From assembly GCA_003645385.1 (NCBI GenBank), contig QNEY01000016.1:1-15116 (forward strand): a stretch of 15,116 bases of DNA, in the 5' to 3' direction. Of the stretch, positions 1 to 7,379 are shown one piece after another. The notes below the pieces were generated by a model that worked only from the letters and a program-made list of their open reading frames with translations, was not told the DNA's origin and searched no databases. Source of the DNA: Gammaproteobacteria bacterium. GTDB taxonomy: Bacteria; Pseudomonadota; Gammaproteobacteria; Nitrosococcales; Methylophagaceae. Positions within the stretch are counted from its first letter, which is position 1, and the number at the start of each line of letters is the position of its first letter. A program made the position numbers and the translations under genes.

Positions 1-686
1 AGCCAGTTGCGGGCTCAGATAAATCTAGCCAGTACCGCTATGAAAAATGGCTGGAAGCAGCAGAAGCGATAAAAGAATATACTCCTGAAGAGTCATTATT
101 TGTATCTTTTTGGGATAACGCACAACGCATTGAATTGTTCACTGGGCGTGAAGTGTGGACAAGTTTGCCTGAGAAGGAAGCTTATGCATCTGAGCAAGAA
201 CAATCATTGTGGCAATCAGTTGCAGGTGGTTTTGATTCGGAAGGTAAGTCGAAAAAATACGCACAGTATCTACTCATGGATATGACATCTGCAGTTGCCG
301 AACTAAAGCAACAACTACCGGAAAATAAAGTAGCTTATTTACTTGTTACATCTGATGATCTTGCACATGTACAAGAAGTTGCCATTCTTAATGGTCGGAG
401 CTTACCAATAGAAACCCGCATTTTTCCTGCTAATAGTGATATGCACAATAGTATTTCAAAGGTTAAAGATTGGGCAAAAGATGGAGATGGTACTGGTAGT
501 TATTTAGTTCAGCCAGTTTCTGAGCAATCAATTCGTGTTTGGCGTATTACCGATAAAGCATTTGAGGATTCATTATTAATTCGAGCTTTACCTTTTACTT
601 CTACACTCGATAAGCCCTTTGAGCATCTTAAATTGGTCTATCAATCTGACTGGGGCTCTTATCTGAGTATTTTTGAAATACAATAA
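1..686 (+). CDS. haoB: HaoB-like protein (hydroxylamine oxidation accessory), 5'-truncated by window edge
   Basis: An open frame enters at base 3 and runs to TAA at 684-686, giving 227 C-terminal residues; the start lies left of the window. The visible part is soluble-looking, with no membrane segment. It contains WDNAQRIELFTGREVW near residues 39-54 of the fragment, a YLLVTSDDL segment, GSYLVQP, and an ending of the form LVYQSDWGSYLSIFEI. This pattern resembles HaoB, the protein encoded directly after hydroxylamine oxidoreductase (haoA) in nitrifiers and many methanotrophs. HaoB has no established biochemical role and is thought to assist hydroxylamine oxidation in the periplasm or membrane. 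If the call is right, haoA should lie just upstream, outside this window. The identification is by remembered family resemblance, not by alignment. The alternative is a conserved hypothetical protein. Confidence 0.6.
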   Translation, partial: PVAGSDKSSQYRYEKWLEAAEAIKEYTPEESLFVSFWDNAQRIELFTGREVWTSLPEKEAYASEQEQSLWQSVAGGFDSEGKSKKYAQYLLMDMTSAVAELKQQLPENKVAYLLVTSDDLAHVQEVAILNGRSLPIETRIFPANSDMHNSISKVKDWAKDGDGTGSYLVQPVSEQSIRVWRITDKAFEDSLLIRALPFTSTLDKPFEHLKLVYQSDWGSYLSIFEIQ

Positions 687-767
687 TAGTCAATATATAC
701 ATTGCCATCAAGACCTATTATATTCATAACATGACTAATCTGTAGTAGGTTCATCTGAGCAATATTT

Positions 768-2297
768 ATGCAAATATCTATAGAACTGGATTCACAATCC
801 AATCAGTCTTTACAGAATCAGATATTTGAAGCGATTCGCCAACAGATTCTGTCAGGTGTATTAAAGTCTGGCGTGTTGATGCTTTCTACCCGAGCATTGA
901 GTGAACAACTTGATGTTTCTCGCAACACAGTTATTCTTGCTTATGATCGGTTAATTGACGAAGGTTATTTATACTCACAGAGAACGATAGGCACATTCGT
1001 TAATCCTAATCTGCCAGATCATTCACTAATGTTGGATCAGGAATATGCTGATACTACGGGTACAAAGCAACAGGAACACTCATCTGTCAATAGGCACCCT
1101 GTTGCCTTTAATGGTCGTGTGCAAGCACTATTCAATCCTTATAGAGATCAATTAGATATAGACTTTTGGGTAGGCCGTCCCGATCCTGAGTCATTCCCTA
1201 TCAAGACTTGGCAACGATTGATCCTTAAAAATCTGGCTAAAGCTGGCTCGAATATGACGGAATATCATGATCCAGCAGGTATCGTTGAATTGCGTCAAGC
1301 AATTGCTGATCACTTACATGCTGCACGAGGTATTGTTTGTCGAGCCGAACAAATTATTATCACCAACGGCATACAAGAAGGTGTGAACCTTGTTGCAAGG
1401 TTGCTTATTAAACCTGGTACGATTGCTGTTACTGAGTCGCCATGTTACCAAGGTGCAGCTTATGTACTTGAAAGCTATGGGGCAAAGTTACATCCTGTGC
1501 CTGTCGATAAAGATGGACTTGATGTTCGCCAATTGCCACAAAAAAATATTGGACTTGCCTATGTCACGCCTTCTCACCAATATCCTTTTGGTGCAACTTT
1601 ACCTCTAGAACGGCGATTATGTTTACTTGAATGGGCACAACAAACAGGTGCTTATATTATTGAAGATGATTATGATAGCGATTTTCGTCATAAAAGCTCA
1701 CCATTAACTGCTGTTGCGGGACAAGATCAACATGGATGTGTGATCTATATGGGTACTTTCTCAAAATCAATTGGTGCGGCATTAAGGATTGGTTACTTAG
1801 TGCTTCCACAAGAGTTAGTATCTCCTGCAGTTACACTCACAACATTGATGAATAATGGACACTCATGGTTGGATCAAGCAGTATTATCTGACTTTATAAG
1901 TAGTGGTTCATACCTCAAACACTTACGTCGTATCAGACGAACTTATTTAACACGTCGAGATTGTCTAGTGGCGGCATTGCAACAACACTTTGGGGATGAT
2001 GTCATCTTGTCAGGTCTAGAAGGAGGTATGCACCTTGTCTGGCATTTGGATGAATCACTACCAACAAGCCAAGAGATCCAGACAATAGCCCAAAAAGTAG
2101 GTGTAGGTGTTTATGCACCATCTGCAGGTGCAGTACATGACTATAGTGATAGCCAATGTTGTGAAAGAGCACTGTTATTAGGATATTCTTCCACCAACGA
2201 AAATCAAATAAATGAAGGTATTGCTCGTTTGGCAGATGCACTCAAAACACGAGAACAGCCGTTAAATTATTCAAAAGACAGGTTTATTACACAATAG
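768..2297 (+). CDS. MocR-family (GntR) transcriptional regulator with PLP-dependent aminotransferase-like domain
   Basis: This 509-residue protein has the two-part MocR architecture. Residues about 12-78 are a GntR-type winged helix-turn-helix (STRALSEQLDVSRNTVILAYDRL, split as STRALSEQLD and VSRNTVILAYDRL, then an EGYLYS...GTFV wing). A linker follows to about 130. Residues about 131-495 are a fold-type I aminotransferase domain. The expected pyridoxal phosphate residues are visible: N200 in TNG, D301-x-Y in the EDDYDSDF stretch, and the Schiff-base lysine K333 in GTFSKSIG. MocR proteins sense PLP or amino compounds and often control transport, amino-acid or vitamin B6 genes. The effector here cannot be told from sequence. 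The ATG at 768 gives a normal family N-terminus and is preceded only by a weak GAG. The gene is co-oriented with and 82 bases after the haoB-like gene, with no clear terminator between. MocR regulators often act on an adjacent gene, so haoB/haoA is a possible target (inference). Confidence 0.93.
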   Translation: MQISIELDSQSNQSLQNQIFEAIRQQILSGVLKSGVLMLSTRALSEQLDVSRNTVILAYDRLIDEGYLYSQRTIGTFVNPNLPDHSLMLDQEYADTTGTKQQEHSSVNRHPVAFNGRVQALFNPYRDQLDIDFWVGRPDPESFPIKTWQRLILKNLAKAGSNMTEYHDPAGIVELRQAIADHLHAARGIVCRAEQIIITNGIQEGVNLVARLLIKPGTIAVTESPCYQGAAYVLESYGAKLHPVPVDKDGLDVRQLPQKNIGLAYVTPSHQYPFGATLPLERRLCLLEWAQQTGAYIIEDDYDSDFRHKSSPLTAVAGQDQHGCVIYMGTFSKSIGAALRIGYLVLPQELVSPAVTLTTLMNNGHSWLDQAVLSDFISSGSYLKHLRRIRRTYLTRRDCLVAALQQHFGDDVILSGLEGGMHLVWHLDESLPTSQEIQTIAQKVGVGVYAPSAGAVHDYSDSQCCERALLLGYSSTNENQINEGIARLADALKTREQPLNYSKDRFITQ

Positions 2298-2319
2298 TAG
2301 ATGATAGTTTGTACGCCGA

Positions 2320-2381
2320 TGTGGGGTGTATATATCTAATATACGTAGTATCGGGTACCTGCTTCTAACATACTCCCCATG
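2320..2381 (+). terminator. Imperfect 12-bp hairpin just downstream of the MocR gene, possible terminator or structured element
   Basis: TGTGGGGTGTAT at 2320-2331 can pair with ATACTCCCCATG at 2370-2381, with one T:T mismatch and two G-U wobbles. The 38-base loop contains smaller inverted pieces such as ATAC-GTA-GTAT. It starts 23 bases after the MocR stop codon. The downstream strand is only moderately T-rich (GCTTTGTGTTTTG), so it is not a classic intrinsic terminator. It could equally be a palindromic repeat or the edge of a small mobile element. Confidence 0.3.
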
Positions 2382-2489
2382 CTTTGTGTTTTGATATCTT
2401 GGATTAAATTATGAGTTATTGTCTGGATGAAATTATGTCATTTTTGTTTTGACTGGGTAGTCTAACAAATGAATTGGTGGACTCTCTTG

Positions 2490-2510
2490 TTGGTACAAGA
2501 ATTGGTACAA
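2490..2510. repeat. Two direct repeats TTGGTACAA, 12-base period, with a third partial copy at 2710-2718
   Basis: TTGGTACAA occurs at 2490-2498 and again at 2502-2510. TGGTACAAG (2491-2499) recurs at 2710-2718, closely followed by the palindrome TTGGTGCCAA (2721-2730). The copies lie on both sides of the RNase P RNA fragment. Short repeats flanking a junction are what recombinase arm sites or operators look like. No binding protein can be named. A TATAAT at 2516-2521 lies just after the second copy but has no well-spaced -35 box. Confidence 0.45.
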
Positions 2511-2593
2511 AAAAGTATAATTTAGGTCAACTTACTGAACAAGTGATGATTCAATAATTCTGTTTAGAACAAGTCATAGCAGAACTTTAGTTT

Positions 2594-2656
2594 GTCCCAG
2601 ATGAATGATTGTTCTCGACAGAACCCGGCTTACGGTCATCTCTAACTTTCTTTTTT
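2594..2656 (+). pseudogene. rnpB: 3'-end fragment of the RNase P RNA gene (rnpB), isolated from the rest of the gene
   Basis: The segment AGATGAATGATTGTTC (2599-2614) followed by CGACAGAACCCGGCTTA (2616-2632) and CGGTCA (2633-2638) matches the 3' end of bacterial type A RNase P RNA. It includes the near-universal ACAGAACCCGGCTTA strand that forms the 3' half of helix P4. It ends in a T-rich run (CTTTC then six T, to 2656), like a transcription stop. The upstream 300 bases show none of the other conserved blocks: no GAGGAAAGTCCGGGC, no GGTAAACYCC, no AGAGCAAACCGCC. This cannot be a functional rnpB, only its last roughly 45 bases plus a terminator-like tail. A full copy must exist elsewhere because RNase P RNA is essential in gammaproteobacteria. 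In Pseudomonas the intact gene lies just upstream of mraZ in this orientation. A displaced 3' end left by an element that integrated into rnpB is the favoured explanation. The matching is from memory of the E. coli sequence, not a covariance-model search. Confidence 0.75.
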
Positions 2657-2776
2657 GTAGATACTTATCAGTGTGTTATTCCTTTATCTGACATGGGGCT
2701 ACCAAGTAGTGGTACAAGCTTTGGTGCCAAGTTATAGCTTTTACTAAGTCTTAACTTATACAAATTAGTAGCTTTT

Positions 2777-2790
2777 CTAGTTCTAACTAG
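2777..2790. repeat. Perfect 14-base inverted repeat CTAGTT-CT-AACTAG
   Basis: A 6-base stem with a 2-base centre lies in the non-coding stretch between the rnpB fragment and the cyclic-di-GMP enzyme gene. It could be an operator for that gene. It is short and in AT-rich DNA, so chance is possible. The rest of 2657-2900 shows no gene or further recognisable structure. Confidence 0.25.
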
Positions 2791-2900
2791 CAGATAACAA
2801 TGCCCTAGTATTTTTTGTTATTGGATGTTTATTAATGGAAGTAAAAGGTAAAAAACACTGCTCATAAGCAGAAATAACTTGAATAATCAGAACATTACAA

Positions 2901-2930
2901 TTTACAAGTAGCATCTATTTGTAATATATT
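2901..2930 (+). promoter_or_regulatory. Candidate sigma-70 promoter for the GGDEF-EAL gene
   Basis: TTTACA (2901-2906) and TATATT (2925-2930) are separated by 18 bases; TAATAT at 2922-2927 is an alternative -10 with a 15-base spacer. Transcription would start near 2937, about 45 bases before the preferred start codon. In DNA this AT-rich such matches arise often, so this is a weak call. Confidence 0.35.
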
Positions 2931-2981
2931 GTTTTGTAGATAAATCCCTTCATAAATTTTATGGGTAGATGGAACTCGGTC

Positions 2982-5900
2982 ATGAATCCAACAACTACAG
3001 AGCGCACTATTTCTCTTTTGGTTGCGGTGCTTACATTAAGTATTGCTAGCGCCATGTTCTACTCTTTCTCTGCTGGACGAAACATAGCTACACACTATGC
3101 CCCTTTAGTGGACGCCGCCATGGAAATAAAATTGGAGGCTACTACTGCACATTTATGGTTTGAGGAAGTTATCAGTGGTGACCGGACTATTGATATTGAG
3201 GTTGTCTGGCAGCACATCGATCAAGCTGAGTGGTATGCACAAGCTATGCTCGGAGGAGGGGAGAATGATGAGGGCACGTTTATATCCCTTAATAATAGTG
3301 ATTTACGCCAGAAAATTGAGCAAACAATAGTCGATATCAATACGTTTCGAGTAATAGCTCATGAAAGATGGGAGTCACAAGCTGACTCTGGTATTGATCA
3401 ACGTTTTGATACGGTATTTTTAGAATTCACTATTTCAGCTGACAATGTGGAAACAGCCATTCAAGACATTATGGCAAGACAGTTACGACAATATAATATT
3501 GAACAAGCACTACTTATTATATTAATCTTAATACTTGGCTTATTCACTGCTATTGTACTTAATCGTTACAATCGTCGTCGTTCAAGCGATATACGAGCTC
3601 TGCATAACAGAGAACAAAATCTTCGTATCACTCTCAATTCTATTGGTGATGCAGTAATAGTGACTGATTCCAACGGGAATATCACTCATCTAAATCCAGT
3701 GGCTGAACATCTTACTGGTTGGACTATTGAACAGGCACAGGGTAAACCCTGTGTTGAGGTTTTCAATATTGTTAATGCCCACACGATGGAACCAGCAGTT
3801 AATCCTGTAAAACAAGTACTTGAAACAGGCCGTGTCGTGGGCTTAGCCAATCATACAATGCTAATTTCCAAGGATGGTACAGAGTACCAAATTGCAGACT
3901 CAGGTGCTCCAATTCATTCTTCTGATGGCACTATTTCTGGGGTGATTTTAGTATTCCATGATGTGACTGAAGAATATGCTCTGCAAGAATCATTAAAAGT
4001 AAGTGAATTATTCTTATCTAGTGTATTACATACAGTCCCAGACCTTGTTTGGTTAAAAGATAAAAATGGAATCTATTTAGCCTGTAATCATAGATTTGAA
4101 AGTTTTTTTGGTGCTCGTGAAAGTGAAATTATTGGTAAAATGGATTATGATTTTATCGATCAAGAGCTAGCAAATTCTTTTCGTGAAAAAGACAGAAAAG
4201 CAATGGTGGCTGGTAAATCCAGCATACATGAGGAATCAATTACTTTTGCTGATGATGGGCATACTGAATTAGTTGAAACAATCAAGACTCCCATGCTTGA
4301 TTCTGAGGGTGAACTTATCGGTATATTAGGTGTTGCCCGTGATATTACAGTGCGAAAACAGATAGAATTGCGTGATAGCTCTCGTATTTATGTGCTGGAC
4401 CAATTAGCACGCGCTATACCTTTACCAGATATTCTTGACACAATTGTGAGAATAGTTGAAAGCGAAATAGAGGGTAGCTTGTGTAGTGTGCTGTTAATAG
4501 ATGATGAGGGTAAGCATTTATTGATGGGTGCAGCTCCAAATCTACCAGATTTTTACAATCAAGCAGTTGATGGGCTTAAAGTTGGTGATGGTATAGGTAG
4601 TTGTGGCACAGCTGCATTTACGCAGGAAAGGATCATCGTTGAAGATATTCAAACGCACCCTTTTTGGGTTGATTTCAAAGAACTTGCTGCTAAAGCAAAC
4701 TTAGGCTCCTGTTGGTCTGAACCCATTTTCGGTACTAATAACAAATTATTTGGTACCTTTGGTCTATATCATCACAGCACAAGCCACCCTGAAGAAAGTG
4801 ACTATAAAGTACTCGAGTTTGCTGCAAACTTAGCGTCTATTGCGATTGAACAAAGTAAATCATATGCACAAATCCAGCTTTCATCCAGAGTCTTCTCTGC
4901 GACACATGAAGGCATTACTATTACTGATACCAATAGATTAATTATTGATGTCAACCCTGCCTTTTGTGACATTACCGGCTATAGCCGTGATGAAGTAATA
5001 GGTCAAAACCCTAGTATACTCAGCTCTGGTAAACAAAGCCCCGAATTTTATGCCCAAATGTGGCGGGACATTAATGAGCATGACCACTGGCAAGGTGAAG
5101 TCTGGAATCGTAAAAAGAATGGCGAGATTTATGCTGAATTACTGACAATTTCCACACTAAAAGATAAAGATGAGACAGTAATCAACTATGTGGGCGTGTT
5201 CACTGACATAACCCAAAGTAAACAACAACAAGAAAAACTTAATCTTATGGCACATTATGATGTGCTTACAGGTTTGCCTAATCGAGCCCTATTTGTAGAC
5301 CGTTTTCATCAAGCTATTGCACACAGTAAGCGAACAGAAAGTCAGCTTGCTATCTGTTTTCTTGATTTAGATAACTTTAAACCTATTAATGATAACTATG
5401 GTCATGAGGTAGGTGATCAATTATTGATTGAAGTTGCAGAGCGTATTACAGCCAATATTCGAGAAGAGGACACGGTGTCCCGCCAAGGTGGTGATGAGTT
5501 TGCTATTTTGTTGAGTGATATTGAATTTTCTATACAATGTGAACAAACGTTAGAACGGATCCATCATGCACTTGCCCAACCGTATTTAATTGATGATTAC
5601 CCTCATAATATCACTGCCTCCAGTGGTATTACCCTGTACCCAGGAGATGATGGTGATATAGATATTTTGCTACGCCATGCGGATCAAGCGATGTATCAAG
5701 CTAAGCTTGCCGGTAAACATCGCTACCAACTATTTAACCCTCAACATGACCAGCAGATAGTACAAAAACATCATCGATTAAGTGAAATTGAACAGGCCTT
5801 AACGAATAACGAGTTTCAATTGTATTATCAGCCTAAAGTAAACATGAGGAGTGGTGATGTATTTGGAGCTGAAGCATTAATTCGTTGGATACACCCAGAA

Positions 5901-6917
5901 CAGGGGCTCATCCCGCCACTAGAGTTTTTGCCTATTCTTGAGGGTACTGAATTAGAGGTGAATATTGGTGACTGGGTCATAGAGCAAGCATTAATACAGC
6001 TAGAGAACTGGCAACAGCAGGGGATTAAGCTTGAAGTCAGTGTCAATATTGCCTCTTATCATTTGCAATCAGAAAATTTCTTTTCAAAGCTTGATGCTAT
6101 TTTAGAAAGACATTCGACTGTCGATTCCAAATGTTTACAATTAGAAATTTTAGAAAGTAGTGCATTAAGTGATCTCCATACCATCAGCCGCATCATCAAA
6201 GCCTGCCAAGAGACCTTAGGAGTTCATATTGCCTTAGATGATTTTGGCACAGGTTATTCTTCCTTGACTCATTTAAGAAGCTTATCTGCCGACACCATTA
6301 AAATAGATCAGACTTTTATCAGAGACATGCTTGATGATCCAAGTGATTATGCCATTGTTGATGGTGTAATTGGGCTTGCAGATTCTTTTAGTCGTAACGC
6401 CATAGCAGAAGGTGTTGAAACTATAGAGCATGGTCTAATGCTACTTTTAATGGGATGTGAAAATGCACAAGGTTATGGTATTGCCAGGCCTATGCCTGCC
6501 AATGAGTTACCTAGATGGCTTAGTGACTACACGCCAAATCAAGAATGGCAACAATGCGGTAATAAACATCGCACTACAAAAGAAAATAGAGTGAAGTTAT
6601 TCAGACTCGTTAGTGACCAATGGCAGAATTATTTTGTATCTAATATTCAATCAGAACCTACAGATACTGAACATTGGCCCATTATGGGTGGCAAACACTG
6701 CCATTGTGGTCATTGGCTTAAACGAGCACAACAAGAACGGTTATTTGAACAAAAATGTTTGGATAATTTAAATAAAGCCCATGATAAAATCCACATCATC
6801 GTTAATGATTTACTTCTCAAATACCAAAGTGGTGATATTGATACAGCAAGGGATGGACTTAGCAAATTACAAAAATCCTTTGATGAAATGAATAATATTC
6901 TGGGTCGGTGTGAATAG
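2982..6917 (+). CDS. Membrane PAS-PAS-GAF-PAS diguanylate cyclase/phosphodiesterase with C-terminal CZB-like zinc-binding domain
   Basis: An in-frame ATG also exists at 2961. The ATG at 2982 is preferred because GGA lies 8 bases before it and 2961 has no Shine-Dalgarno. Residues here count from 2961 (1318 residues; 1311 from 2982). Two membrane helices (about 17-37 and 182-201) enclose a periplasmic sensor region of about 140 residues. Then come PAS (about 217-340), PAS (about 348-467), GAF (about 483-634), PAS (about 640-757), GGDEF (about 760-925) and EAL (about 940-1190). The cyclase has an intact GGDEF (843-847) with a product-inhibition RxxD (R834-D837). The phosphodiesterase keeps E971 of EAL, N1029, E1062, D1093-D1094, K1114, E1150 and Q1170, so both activities are possible. 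Residues about 1208-1318 look like a CZB zinc-binding domain: C1247-x-x-G-x-W and H1274-x-x-x-H1278. The protein likely makes and/or breaks down cyclic di-GMP in response to periplasmic and cytoplasmic cues including metal or redox. It stands alone with its own probable promoter. Confidence 0.95.
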   Translation: MNPTTTERTISLLVAVLTLSIASAMFYSFSAGRNIATHYAPLVDAAMEIKLEATTAHLWFEEVISGDRTIDIEVVWQHIDQAEWYAQAMLGGGENDEGTFISLNNSDLRQKIEQTIVDINTFRVIAHERWESQADSGIDQRFDTVFLEFTISADNVETAIQDIMARQLRQYNIEQALLIILILILGLFTAIVLNRYNRRRSSDIRALHNREQNLRITLNSIGDAVIVTDSNGNITHLNPVAEHLTGWTIEQAQGKPCVEVFNIVNAHTMEPAVNPVKQVLETGRVVGLANHTMLISKDGTEYQIADSGAPIHSSDGTISGVILVFHDVTEEYALQESLKVSELFLSSVLHTVPDLVWLKDKNGIYLACNHRFESFFGARESEIIGKMDYDFIDQELANSFREKDRKAMVAGKSSIHEESITFADDGHTELVETIKTPMLDSEGELIGILGVARDITVRKQIELRDSSRIYVLDQLARAIPLPDILDTIVRIVESEIEGSLCSVLLIDDEGKHLLMGAAPNLPDFYNQAVDGLKVGDGIGSCGTAAFTQERIIVEDIQTHPFWVDFKELAAKANLGSCWSEPIFGTNNKLFGTFGLYHHSTSHPEESDYKVLEFAANLASIAIEQSKSYAQIQLSSRVFSATHEGITITDTNRLIIDVNPAFCDITGYSRDEVIGQNPSILSSGKQSPEFYAQMWRDINEHDHWQGEVWNRKKNGEIYAELLTISTLKDKDETVINYVGVFTDITQSKQQQEKLNLMAHYDVLTGLPNRALFVDRFHQAIAHSKRTESQLAICFLDLDNFKPINDNYGHEVGDQLLIEVAERITANIREEDTVSRQGGDEFAILLSDIEFSIQCEQTLERIHHALAQPYLIDDYPHNITASSGITLYPGDDGDIDILLRHADQAMYQAKLAGKHRYQLFNPQHDQQIVQKHHRLSEIEQALTNNEFQLYYQPKVNMRSGDVFGAEALIRWIHPEQGLIPPLEFLPILEGTELEVNIGDWVIEQALIQLENWQQQGIKLEVSVNIASYHLQSENFFSKLDAILERHSTVDSKCLQLEILESSALSDLHTISRIIKACQETLGVHIALDDFGTGYSSLTHLRSLSADTIKIDQTFIRDMLDDPSDYAIVDGVIGLADSFSRNAIAEGVETIEHGLMLLLMGCENAQGYGIARPMPANELPRWLSDYTPNQEWQQCGNKHRTTKENRVKLFRLVSDQWQNYFVSNIQSEPTDTEHWPIMGGKHCHCGHWLKRAQQERLFEQKCLDNLNKAHDKIHIIVNDLLLKYQSGDIDTARDGLSKLQKSFDEMNNILGRCE

Positions 6918-7094
6918 AAATTAAATTTTTCTTAACTTATATCATTAATGGTAATTTGTTTCTTACTGAGTAGCCAAACAAGTCATTGCTGGTAACAAGT
7001 TTTACTCAGGTACACTCTATGTCCGAGATAGAATTTTGATTGTCGATCAGCCCTCTTTTCCTGCTTCAAGCCTTTTACAAAGTGTATTCCGCTA

Positions 7095-7110
7095 ATCATG
7101 ATTTCATGAT
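7095..7110. repeat. Perfect inverted repeat ATCATGA-TT-TCATGAT
   Basis: This is a 7-base stem with a 2-base centre, about 220 bases upstream of the mraZ promoter. The size and symmetry suit a dimeric regulator's operator, but it overlaps no promoter that I can see. A chance palindrome is the alternative. Confidence 0.3.
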
Positions 7111-7203
7111 CACTCTAATTACGTTGTGGATCAGTAAGTCTAAAAAGTTTTTTGCTATACGATTACTCCCATGCATCTAGAATTTACTTTAACTTCCGAC
7201 GCC

Positions 7204-7222
7204 ACTTTTTTGATAAAAAAGT
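7204..7222. terminator. Perfect A/T hairpin ACTTTTTT-GAT-AAAAAAGT, possible weak bidirectional terminator
   Basis: An 8-base stem surrounds a 3-base loop, with only one G-C pair per arm. A stem made of T and A runs could help stop transcription from either side by forming a U-run, and it lies between the upstream gene and the dcw promoter. It lacks the GC-rich stem of a strong intrinsic terminator. Confidence 0.3.
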
Positions 7223-7316
7223 AGTCTTTATTTGTCGCTCGAACACCTTATCTCCCACATTAACAAAATTATGCTAAGTCATTGACAGCAAAAGAGGATT
7301 TTGTTTGTTTCCATGC

Positions 7317-7345
7317 TTGACACACCCTGATCGCACTCCTATAGT
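7317..7345 (+). promoter_or_regulatory. Sigma-70 promoter of the dcw cluster (PmraZ)
   Basis: TTGACA (7317-7322) and TATAGT (7340-7345) are separated by exactly 17 bases, an almost consensus promoter. Transcription should start near 7351-7353, about 48 bases before the mraZ start codon and right at the first MraZ box. It is the only strong promoter seen ahead of the whole cluster. Confidence 0.8.
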
Positions 7346-7349
7346 GTCG

Positions 7350-7379
7350 AAAAGTGGGTAAAAGTGGATCAAAGTGGAT
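7350..7379 (+). promoter_or_regulatory. MraZ operator: three tandem 10-base MraZ boxes
   Basis: Three direct repeats with a 10-base period are AAAAGTGGGT (7350-7359), AAAAGTGGAT (7360-7369) and CAAAGTGGAT (7370-7379). MraZ is known to bind tandem TGGG-type or AAAGTGG-type boxes upstream of its own gene and to repress the operon. The boxes cover the predicted transcription start and the beginning of the leader, so bound MraZ would be expected to block initiation or early elongation. The first copy has TGGG and the other two TGGA. Confidence 0.88.

Larger units (their letters stand above)
6918..7316. other. Non-coding stretch between the GGDEF-EAL gene and the dcw promoter
   Basis: I find no convincing gene or RNA gene in these 399 bases. 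There is no clear GC-rich terminator after the stop at 6917. A loose inverted pair, CTGAGTA (6966-6972) and TACTCAG (7003-7009), has a 30-base loop. Two tighter palindromes (7095-7110 and 7204-7222) are listed separately. A lone TTGACA at 7282-7287 has no matching -10 box. The length and lack of coding signal suggest remodelled intergenic DNA, consistent with rnpB having once been near here. Confidence 0.5.

Noticed and set aside
2490..2521. Promoter at TATAAT 2516-2521
   Set aside because: No -35 box at 16-18 bases, and no gene follows for over 400 bases; the nearest TTGGTA is spaced 20 bases away.
2298..2656. A complete rnpB gene ending at 2656
   Set aside because: The conserved 5' and central blocks of RNase P RNA are absent from the 360 bases upstream; only the 3' tip matches.
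2961..2981. GGDEF-EAL protein start at ATG 2961
   Set aside because: No ribosome binding site precedes it, while 2982 has GGA 8 bases upstream. Not excluded, only less likely.
6966..7009. Hairpin CTGAGTA/TACTCAG as the terminator of the GGDEF-EAL gene
   Set aside because: The stem is only 7 bases around a 30-base loop, with no T-run after it.
7282..7310. Second dcw promoter with TTGACA at 7282
   Set aside because: The position 17 bases downstream reads TTGTTT, a poor -10 box.
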